Part shown: in pieces, positions 1-4,952 of the stretch
Layout of the letters: each line of letters begins with the position of its first letter
How positions within the stretch are numbered: the first letter of the stretch is position 1
Origin: Psychroflexus sp.
GTDB lineage: Bacteria; Bacteroidota; Bacteroidia; Flavobacteriales; Flavobacteriaceae
Length of the DNA stretch: 7,200 bases
Direction: 5' to 3'
Assembly: GCA_003565575.1 (NCBI GenBank)
Contig: PXBV01000386.1
Span: forward strand, 1 to 7,200
The notes under the pieces: generated by a model
What the model saw: the letters and a program-made list of their open reading frames with translations, nothing else
The model's database searches: none
What the model was told of the DNA's origin: nothing
Translations under genes and position numbers: made by a program

Positions 1-581
1 ATAAAATTGCTCAAATTGAGTCTGATATGCTAGACTCCGATAAAGATGGTGTGCCAGATTATTTGGATAGAGAGCCAAATACGCCTGCTGGTGTAGCTGT
101 AAACACCAAGGGTGAAGCGGTTGATTTAAATAATAATGGAATTCCAGATGAGCTTGAGCGTGCCCTTGAGAAAATGTATGTTACGAAAGAATTCGGTAGC
201 AAAACTTACGCAATGGCTGGTCTAGATGATGTTAAGCCTGATGCTAATGATGAGTTGCTTAATGTGTACTTCAGATTTGATAGCACTCAACCAGAATTTT
301 ATTCTCTAAATGCTATTGATAGAGTAGTAAGATATATGCAAAAATATCCAGAAGAAAAAGCTGTGTTAGTAGGTTATACAGACCAATTGGGTAATGATGA
401 TTACAATAATAAACTTTCTGAAGCTAGAGCTAAGCGAGTTTATCAAATCATGATAGCCTCTGGTATAGATGAATCAAGACTAAGCTACAAAGGTGGTGGT
501 ATTGATGACTCGAAAGACAAAAATTCAGCAGAAGCTAGACAACTTTCAAGACGTGTGTCTATAGAGTTAATCTCGAATTAA
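1..581 (+). CDS. OmpA-family outer-membrane protein, C-terminal part (5' partial)
   Basis: The frame is open from the window edge (first full codon at 3), so the true start and any signal peptide or beta-barrel lie upstream; the ATG at 27 is internal. Two calcium-binding, thrombospondin type 3-like motifs come first: DSDKDGVPD (about 36-59) and DLNNNGIPDELE (about 123-158). They form the linker usual in Bacteroidota OmpA proteins. An OmpA C-terminal (peptidoglycan-binding) domain follows from about 264 to the stop. It shows the beta strand VYFRFDS, GYTDQLG, NNKLSEARAKRV, GIDESRLSYKGGG and a closing SRRVSIEL. The Asp at 381-383 and the Arg at 426-428 are 15 residues apart, the same spacing as the diaminopimelate-binding pair D271/R286 of E. 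coli OmpA. The expected role is to tie the outer membrane to the cell wall from the periplasm. The family is clear; which paralogue it is cannot be told without the N-terminus. A terminator follows directly. Confidence 0.93.
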   Translation, partial: KIAQIESDMLDSDKDGVPDYLDREPNTPAGVAVNTKGEAVDLNNNGIPDELERALEKMYVTKEFGSKTYAMAGLDDVKPDANDELLNVYFRFDSTQPEFYSLNAIDRVVRYMQKYPEEKAVLVGYTDQLGNDDYNNKLSEARAKRVYQIMIASGIDESRLSYKGGGIDDSKDKNSAEARQLSRRVSIELISN

Positions 582-601
582 TATTCTTTAAAATTAATAT
601 C

Positions 602-637
602 AAACTCCATTAGTAATCTAATGGAGTTTTTTATTTT
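602..637 (+). terminator. Intrinsic terminator of the OmpA-family gene
   Basis: A perfect 12-bp stem (602-613 with 618-629) closes on a 4-base TAAT loop. Its 3' arm runs into a T-rich tail at 627-637. It starts 21 bases after the OmpA stop codon and ends the upstream transcript well before the phosphate transporter. The near-perfect symmetry could also work in the opposite direction, but no minus-strand gene is present to use it. Confidence 0.88.
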
Positions 638-848
638 AACACCAACCCCAAACTCTTTGATGTTGAATTAAGTATTAATTTGTTTTTACTTATCTCCAAT
701 TAGTATTTTACCATTCTATATTGGTGTTTTATGTGCTTCTTTTTGTTTAATTGTTACAATCCTAGCTGAATTAAATTAATCATTTCATAACAATAGAGTC
801 TTCAGAAGGTCGTTGGAAAGTCTCATTTTTGCGGTTGATTTTTTCTAA

Positions 849-3116
849 ATGGAATCGATTTACCTTGGTTTAATTGCTTTGTTGTTTTTGCTTGCCATTG
901 CAGATCTTGTAGTGGGGGTAAGTAATGATGCTGTTAATTTTCTCAATTCAGCTATTGGCTCAAAGGCGGTTCCCTTACGCACAATTATTATTGTTGCTGG
1001 CTTTGGTATCCTTGTAGGAGCCGTATTTTCATCTGGTTTGATGGAAGTGGCCAGAAAAGGTATTTTTAATCCTGAGCTTTTCTACTTTAATGAGATTATC
1101 ATTATTTTTTTAGCTGTTTTAATTACTGATATTTTACTTTTAGATTTCTTTAATTCAAAAGGTATCCCTATTTCAACTACTGTTTCAGTCGTTTTTGAAT
1201 TACTTGGTGCAGCTGTCGCTATCACTGTTTTAAAACTTAATGCCTCACAAGACGGATTTTTGCAGTTGAATACATATATTAATGTCCAAAAAGCTACAGA
1301 AATCAGCCTTGGTATTTTGATTTCTGTTTTTGTTGCTTTTATTGTTGGTGCTGTAGTTCAATTTCTTTCTAGACTCATTTTTTCTTTTGATTATCATAAA
1401 AAATTGAAGTATTTCGGAAGCCTTTATGGTGGGATTTCACTATCATTCATTACTTATTTTATATTTTTAAAAGGAACTAATTCCTTAAGCTTTTTACCGT
1501 ATGACTTAATTCAACAGGTTCTAGATCATAAAATCTGGTTACTTGGTATTAGTTTTATAATTTGGACATTGGCTTCCCAGCTTATGATTCAAGTTTTCCA
1601 TTTGCATATTCTTAAAGTTATTGTTGTATTAGGAACTTTTGCATTAGCATTGGCCTTTGCAGGTAATGACTTAGTTAATTTTATAGGGGTAAGTATTGCA
1701 GGCTGGCAATCCTTTTTATTATGGCAAGATGCTTTCCTGTCCACAGGGGTTTTACCTTCTCAATTTTTGATGGATGGCCTATCAGGTGAAGTTCAAACCC
1801 CTGCGTATTTGCTTTTTATAGCTGGCGGCATTATGGTTTTCACTTTGTGGTTTTCAAGCAAAGCCCAGTATGTTGTTCAAACTGGGGTAAATTTAGGTAG
1901 ACAGGGAGAAGGGAAGGAACGTTTTCAGCCCAATTTCCTGTCTAGGACAGTAGTTCGGTATGCCGTCTTTGTAGGGCAAACCTTTTCTCAGGTTCTTCCG
2001 GATCCTATTCAAGAAAAAATCAACAGTAGATTTAGCCAGCCTGAAAACGCTTTAGAATTAAAAAGAGGAGTTGCTAAGCCAGCATTTGATTTATTAAGGG
2101 CTTCTGTTAATCTTGTGCTTGCCAGTATATTGATCTCTATGGCAACAAGTTTTACGCTTCCCTTGTCCACTACCTATGTTACGTTTATGGTGGCTATGGG
2201 GACATCCTTTGGGGATAGAGCTTGGGGAAGAGAAAGTGCAGTTTACAGAGTAGCTGGCGTTTTTAATGTAATAGGGAGTTGGCTTGCAACAGCTGCCATT
2301 GCTTTTACTGCTTCGGGTCTTATAGCTTTAATCGTTTGGTTTGGCTCCTATTATGCCATTATTATTTTGGCCTTATTCGTGCTCTTGTCAATTGTTAGAA
2401 GTGCTATGAGACACACCAAACGGGTGAAGTTTGAAAGAGAGCATAAGCGCTTCAATAAAACAGATCTGATAACTATCAATGAAATTACAAAAGAATCTTC
2501 AGACAACATAGTTAAAGTTATTAAGGGAGTTAATGATTTGTTACTGGATGTTGTCAACAACCTCGGTTATCATGATTTAAGCCGACTCAAAAAAAGCCTG
2601 AAAACTCAGCAAGACTTGGAAATAATTATAGACGAGTTAAAAGACAACGTGTTTTATTACATCAAGTCCCTAGAAGATAATAATGTTGAAGCTTCAAAAT
2701 TTTATGTTTTAACTTTGGATTACCTTCAAGATATGGTACACTCTCTTGCTTACATTACTAGAAGTAGCCACACCCATGTGAGTAATAACCATAAAAATTT
2801 AAAGTTTAACCAAATACGAGACTTAAAAGGTGTTCAAAGAGATTTAGATGAAGTTCATAATGAATTGGTTAAAGCTTTTCGCTCCTCTGAATTTGATGCT
2901 ATTGAAAAATTAATAGAAAGTGAACATCGGGTTCTAGATAAAATATCAGATTTAATACAAAAGCAAATACACCGAATTAGGGAGACGGAAAACAGTCCTA
3001 AAAACTCAAAATTATATTTTGGAATTTTACTGGAGACTAAAACGCTTACCAAGAGCTCCATCTCACTTCTAGAGCTTTTTAAAGAGTACTACGAGGAAGC
3101 GAGACAAGAGTTTTAA
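849..3116 (+). CDS. PiT-family inorganic phosphate transporter with C-terminal PhoU/DUF47-like domain
   Basis: This inner-membrane permease of 755 residues probably imports inorganic phosphate with H+ or Na+, possibly as a metal-phosphate complex. The two inverted halves carry the PiT signatures in the flavobacterial form: GVSNDAVN at residues 23-30 and AGNDLVNFIG at 271-280, replacing the classical GANDxxN. Each half also has a PxSTT motif, at 107-111 (PISTT) and 438-442 (PLSTT). About a dozen hydrophobic segments lie between residues 5 and 518, with a cytoplasmic loop around 337-410. From about 520 the chain becomes basic, then charged and helical to the end (550-755). This tail resembles the PhoU/DUF47 helical domains that are separate proteins in many bacteria, so a built-in regulatory domain is inferred. 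The start is firm: an in-frame TAA sits immediately before the ATG. No Shine-Dalgarno sequence is seen, as is normal in this phylum. It stands alone, 267 bp after the previous gene, and has no clear U-tract terminator. Pi over another oxyanion such as sulfate is a family-based call. Confidence 0.92.
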   Translation: MESIYLGLIALLFLLAIADLVVGVSNDAVNFLNSAIGSKAVPLRTIIIVAGFGILVGAVFSSGLMEVARKGIFNPELFYFNEIIIIFLAVLITDILLLDFFNSKGIPISTTVSVVFELLGAAVAITVLKLNASQDGFLQLNTYINVQKATEISLGILISVFVAFIVGAVVQFLSRLIFSFDYHKKLKYFGSLYGGISLSFITYFIFLKGTNSLSFLPYDLIQQVLDHKIWLLGISFIIWTLASQLMIQVFHLHILKVIVVLGTFALALAFAGNDLVNFIGVSIAGWQSFLLWQDAFLSTGVLPSQFLMDGLSGEVQTPAYLLFIAGGIMVFTLWFSSKAQYVVQTGVNLGRQGEGKERFQPNFLSRTVVRYAVFVGQTFSQVLPDPIQEKINSRFSQPENALELKRGVAKPAFDLLRASVNLVLASILISMATSFTLPLSTTYVTFMVAMGTSFGDRAWGRESAVYRVAGVFNVIGSWLATAAIAFTASGLIALIVWFGSYYAIIILALFVLLSIVRSAMRHTKRVKFEREHKRFNKTDLITINEITKESSDNIVKVIKGVNDLLLDVVNNLGYHDLSRLKKSLKTQQDLEIIIDELKDNVFYYIKSLEDNNVEASKFYVLTLDYLQDMVHSLAYITRSSHTHVSNNHKNLKFNQIRDLKGVQRDLDEVHNELVKAFRSSEFDAIEKLIESEHRVLDKISDLIQKQIHRIRETENSPKNSKLYFGILLETKTLTKSSISLLELFKEYYEEARQEF

Positions 3117-3145
3117 GTTTGTAGAAAAGCCACCTATTCTGTAAA

Positions 3146-3180
3146 GGGGAATGCTTCCCCAGTCCCTCCCAAGGAGGGAG
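3146..3180. repeat. Two tandem GC-rich hairpins after the transporter gene
   Basis: The first hairpin pairs GGGGAA (3146-3151) with TTCCCC (3155-3160) over a 3-base loop. The second pairs TCCCTCC (3163-3169) with GGAGGGA (3173-3179), also over 3 bases. They begin 30 bases after the transporter stop and could shield the mRNA 3' end or stop transcription. No run of T follows, so a standard intrinsic terminator is not supported. The second hairpin shares an AGTCC lead-in and a C-rich/G-rich layout with the element at 3428-3460, suggesting a common repeat family. Confidence 0.55.
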
Positions 3181-3242
3181 AAGAATTTAGTCGTTAACTT
3201 TATGTTTCCATTTCTTTACTTCGTATTTCTACTATCCTTTAT

Positions 3243-3266
3243 CAGTACACCAGTTTACCAGTTTGA
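3243..3266. repeat. CAGT-type 8-bp-period repeat, cluster 1 (three units)
   Basis: Three consecutive octamers, starting at 3243, 3251 and 3259, all begin with CAGT. The middle one is CAGTTTAC, which serves as the consensus, and the last is CAGTTTGA. The same last unit closes the clusters at 3339 and 3464. Function unknown; read as dispersed simple repeat DNA. Confidence 0.65.
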
Positions 3267-3338
3267 GTGTTCGCCGCGTCGAATGTATCGAGAACCATTA
3301 AATCTGTTTAAAGTTTAAGCGAGTCAATTTCCCAAAAC

Positions 3339-3354
3339 CAGTGAACCAGTTTGA
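3339..3354. repeat. CAGT-type 8-bp-period repeat, cluster 2 (two units)
   Basis: CAGTGAAC at 3339 is followed directly by CAGTTTGA at 3347, then AAG. Same unit length and same closing unit as clusters 1 and 3. Too short to stand alone; supported by the other clusters. Confidence 0.5.
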
Positions 3355-3427
3355 AAGCTAGGAGGAGGTAAAAGTTAGGTTAAATAACAAACTTCTAAAT
3401 TCTCTTACATCGAATATAAAGAAAAAA

Positions 3428-3460
3428 GTCCTCCCCTTTTGGGGGAGTTAGAGGGGGCTT
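3428..3460. repeat. GC-rich palindromic intergenic element
   Basis: CTCCCC (3431-3436) pairs with GGGGAG (3442-3447) over a 5-base loop, followed by TTAGAGGGGGCTT. It stands out sharply from the AT-rich surroundings. From memory, similar palindromes ending in a TTAGAGGGGGCT-like tail recur in flavobacterial intergenic regions; this was not checked. It lacks a T-tract, and the nearest upstream gene ends about 310 bases away, so a terminator role is unlikely. Confidence 0.55.
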
Positions 3461-3463
3461 AAC

Positions 3464-3511
3464 CAGTCAACTAGTTTACCAATTTACCAGTTTGAAAGTT
3501 GAAAAGTTTAA
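3464..3511. repeat. CAGT-type 8-bp-period repeat, cluster 3 (about six units)
   Basis: Octamers in register start at 3464 (CAGTCAAC), 3472 (TAGTTTAC), 3480 (CAATTTAC), 3488 (CAGTTTGA), 3496 (AAGTTGAA) and 3504 (AAGTTTAA). This is the longest cluster. The units drift from CAGT to AAGT along its length, as expected of a decaying tandem array. It begins three bases after the GC-rich palindrome. Confidence 0.65.
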
Positions 3512-3545
3512 AGCGGAGAGTTAAGAGTTCGGAAGTTTTTATAAT

Positions 3546-3587
3546 TTAAACCTTAAACCTTAAACCTTAAACCCTAAACCCAAAACC
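3546..3587. repeat. Tandem 7-bp repeat, six units (TTAAACC)
   Basis: Four perfect TTAAACC units (3546-3573) are followed by CTAAACC (3574-3580) and CAAAACC (3581-3587). Perfect tandem copies suggest recent slippage expansion. The last C at 3587 begins another CAGT octamer. The array ends about 46 bases upstream of the -7 box of the next gene, so copy-number change could alter spacing in the upstream region, but no effect on expression is shown by the sequence. Confidence 0.8.
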
Positions 3588-3633
3588 AGTCAAAAGCTAA
3601 TAACTAATCATCAACAGTTAAAATACATATGGT

Positions 3634-3641
3634 TATATTTG
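3634..3641 (+). promoter_or_regulatory. Putative Bacteroidota -7 box (TATATTTG) of the adenosyltransferase gene
   Basis: TATATTTG is an exact match to the TAnnTTTG -7 element of Bacteroidota housekeeping promoters, 16 bases before the ATG. No TTG lies at the expected 17-23 base spacing upstream, so only half the promoter is supported and a very short leader is implied. Confidence 0.45.
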
Positions 3642-3657
3642 AATAAAAAATCAAAAG

Positions 3658-4218
3658 ATGAAAATTTATACCAAAACAGGAGATAAAGGAACCACATCAT
3701 TGTTTGGAGGAAAACGCGTAGCTAAGCATAATATCAGAATCGATAGTTATGGAACTGTAGACGAATTGAATGCCCATTTAGGGTTAGTTAGAGATCAAGA
3801 TTTAGATGTTAAGTCAAAAGAAGGCTTAATCACAATTCAAGAAAAATTATTTACAGTTGGAGCCATTTTAGCTACCGAACCTAATAAAGCTTCTAGCTTA
3901 GCTAAACTGCCTCAGCTCAAACTTAAGGACATAGAATTTCTTGAAAATGAAATAGACAGGATGAATGACGACTTGCCTCCAATGACGCATTTTGTTTTGC
4001 CTGGAGGTCACCCTGCAGTATCGCACTGCCATGTAGCTAGGACGGTTTGTAGGCGAGCAGAGCGTATTTGTGCAGCTTTATTCAATCTTGAACCTTTTGA
4101 TGAAAAAGTCTTAAAGTATTTGAACAGACTTTCGGATTATTTATTTGTTTTAGCAAGATGTATCGCCAAACAAAAAAATGCTGAAGAAGTCAAATGGATT
4201 CCCGAAACGTCGAAGTAG
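3658..4218 (+). CDS. PduO-type cob(I)alamin adenosyltransferase
   Basis: A cytoplasmic enzyme of 186 residues that transfers the 5'-deoxyadenosyl group of ATP to cob(I)alamin (or a corrinoid precursor), giving coenzyme B12. Family motifs appear in order: the N-terminal ATP-binding stretch TKTGDKGTTSLFGG (5-18), GTVDELNAHLGL (32-43), FVLPGG (112-117), the R-x3-RRAER region (128-136) and NRLSDYLFVLAR (156-167). Length fits a complete PduO/MMAB-type trimeric enzyme, not the unrelated CobA/BtuR type. The ATG is the first after an in-frame TGA at 3640. It stands alone between two repeat-bearing spacers, with no cobalamin synthesis or B12-dependent gene beside it in the window. A role in salvage of imported corrinoid, serving enzymes such as methylmalonyl-CoA mutase, is inferred from general knowledge. 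Databases may label it cob(I)yrinic acid a,c-diamide adenosyltransferase. No recognisable terminator follows. Confidence 0.95.
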   Translation: MKIYTKTGDKGTTSLFGGKRVAKHNIRIDSYGTVDELNAHLGLVRDQDLDVKSKEGLITIQEKLFTVGAILATEPNKASSLAKLPQLKLKDIEFLENEIDRMNDDLPPMTHFVLPGGHPAVSHCHVARTVCRRAERICAALFNLEPFDEKVLKYLNRLSDYLFVLARCIAKQKNAEEVKWIPETSK

Positions 4219-4509
4219 TCTTTGAGTTTTGGAGTTCGGTAGTATTTCAGTTTGCTTTTCATTAGAAATAACCCATTGCTCTCCTGAGCATTTCATACCT
4301 CAGCGATTGAAGTTAAATTCAAAATCAAATAGGCAATCTGAAGGTTTGCTAGCTGCATAATAGCTTGGTGTCAAATTATTTATATCCCTAGCGGGACATT
4401 GTTCAAAACTAATGAAAAGCGAATAAAGCATTATAAATACTGAATTTGAAAGTTATTGGAATATTTGTTTTAAAGATTGTCATTTCAAATCAGAAAATTT
4501 AATTTCTAC

Positions 4510-4533
4510 CAGTATACCAGTCCACCAGTAAAT
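4510..4533. repeat. CAGT-type 8-bp-period repeat, cluster 4 (three units)
   Basis: Octamers in register start at 4510 (CAGTATAC), 4518 (CAGTCCAC) and 4526 (CAGTAAAT), followed by TTGA. This is the same unit length and CAGT start as the clusters at 3243-3511, but downstream of the adenosyltransferase gene, so the repeat lies on both sides of it. Confidence 0.6.
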
Positions 4534-4584
4534 TTGAAATCAGAGTCTTAGCAAAAGTTTATAGTCAAATAAATCTCAAAACGA

Positions 4585-4614
4585 TTGGACATTATCCTAA
4601 AAAAATTACATTTG
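4585..4614 (+). promoter_or_regulatory. Bacteroidota-type promoter of the DUF2795 gene
   Basis: TTG at 4585-4587 and TACATTTG at 4607-4614 are separated by exactly 19 bases, matching the TTTG/TTG -33 and TAnnTTTG -7 consensus of Bacteroidota. The -7 box ends 22 bases before the ATG, giving a leader of roughly 15-20 bases. It is the only site in the window with both elements correctly spaced. Confidence 0.7.
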
Positions 4615-4636
4615 CAAAAATTAAAATACCCTTAAG

Positions 4637-4858
4637 ATGTATTGGACTTTAGAACTTGCCTCCTACCTAAGCGACGCCCCGTGGCCGGCTACAAAAGATG
4701 AATTAATAGATTACGCGATAAGAACTGGCGCTCCACTAGAAGTGGTAGAGAACTTACAATCCATAGAAGATGAGGGCGATACCTACGACTCTATAGAGGA
4801 AATCTGGCCAGATTATCCAACAGACGATGATTATTTATGGAATGAAGACGAATATTAA
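4637..4858 (+). CDS. DUF2795 family small acidic protein
   Basis: A 73-residue protein of unknown function. The N-terminal half, residues about 1-45, has the DUF2795 look: a hydrophobic helix, then WPATKDELIDYAIRTGAP and a LEVVENLQSI helix. The C-terminal tail is rich in Asp, Glu, Tyr and Trp (YDSIEEIWPDYPTDDDY). There are 21 acidic residues against one Lys and one Arg, so the protein is strongly negative at neutral pH. No signal peptide, membrane segment or cysteine is seen, so a soluble cytoplasmic protein is expected. The ATG is the first after an in-frame TAA at 4622. It has its own promoter and terminator and is therefore a single-gene unit, 94 bases before secA. Family assignment rests on recall of the domain pattern; any link to protein export is only suggested by position. 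Confidence 0.85.
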   Translation: MYWTLELASYLSDAPWPATKDELIDYAIRTGAPLEVVENLQSIEDEGDTYDSIEEIWPDYPTDDDYLWNEDEY

Positions 4859-4888
4859 CGTCTCTTTTTCTTTTGCAAAATCTCACTT

Positions 4889-4916
4889 AAAGTCTCATAA
4901 AGAGACTTTTTTTTTT
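4889..4916 (+). terminator. Intrinsic terminator of the DUF2795 gene
   Basis: AAAGTCTC (4889-4896) pairs perfectly with GAGACTTT (4902-4909) over a 5-base loop, and a run of ten T covers 4907-4916. It lies 31 bases after the DUF2795 stop. It separates that gene from secA, whose -7 box starts four bases after the T-run. Confidence 0.9.
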
Positions 4917-4919
4917 AGT

Positions 4920-4927
4920 TACCTTTG
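4920..4927 (+). promoter_or_regulatory. secA: Putative -7 box (TACCTTTG) of secA
   Basis: An exact TAnnTTTG match, 25 bases before the secA ATG and just past the terminator T-run. No TTG is found at 17-23 bases upstream; that interval is the terminator hairpin itself. A secA promoter is needed because the terminator should block read-through, which raises confidence despite the missing -33 element. Confidence 0.5.
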
Positions 4928-4952
4928 AATCACTAAATTAATAAAACCATTT

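Larger units (their letters stand above)
3117..3657. other. Non-coding repeat-rich spacer
   Basis: No credible gene was seen on either strand in these 541 bases. The stretch is a mosaic: two GC-rich hairpins just after the transporter, clusters of a CAGT-type repeat with 8-bp period, a second GC-rich palindrome, an array of 7-bp units, and finally a -7 promoter box for the adenosyltransferase. A segment at about 3269-3294 with TCGA repeated around a short core does not match the neighbouring repeats and may be part of another dispersed repeat. No cobalamin riboswitch core could be recognised. Confidence 0.7.
4219..4636. other. Non-coding spacer, mostly featureless
   Basis: No gene was seen on either strand. 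Two small hairpins occur: TGCTC/GAGCA (4277-4290) and TCCC/GGGA (4385-4396). Both are too short to call terminators. From memory, the surrounding phrases resemble pieces of dispersed flavobacterial intergenic repeats, which I could not verify. An 8-base direct repeat GAGTTCGG at 4232-4239 also occurs at 3525-3532 on the other side of the adenosyltransferase gene. A CAGT-type cluster (4510-4533) and the DUF2795 promoter (4585-4614) lie near the end. Confidence 0.6.

Noticed and set aside
656..725. Promoter candidates for the phosphate transporter (TTTG at 656, TTAATTTG at 675-682, TATATTGG near 717)
   Set aside because: Each departs from TAnnTTTG by a base, and the TTTG to TTAATTTG spacing is only 15 bases, so no promoter can be called.
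2351..3061. Minus-strand open frames at 2351-2560 and 2855-3061 inside the transporter gene
   Set aside because: They lie antisense to the well-supported transporter coding region, show no recognisable motifs, and are explained by AT-rich codon shadows.
3243..3511. CRISPR-like array
   Set aside because: The repeats are only 8 bp, mostly without spacers, and degenerate; there is no 24-40 bp repeat with unique spacers and no cas gene.
3117..3657. Possible cobalamin riboswitch in the long spacer before the adenosyltransferase gene
   Set aside because: No B12-box-like sequence was recognised, and a -7 box only 16 bases before the ATG would leave too short a leader for a riboswitch.
4277..4396. 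Terminator or IS-end hairpins after the adenosyltransferase gene
   Set aside because: Stems are only 5 and 4 bp without a T-tract, and no transposase fragment or terminal inverted repeats are present.
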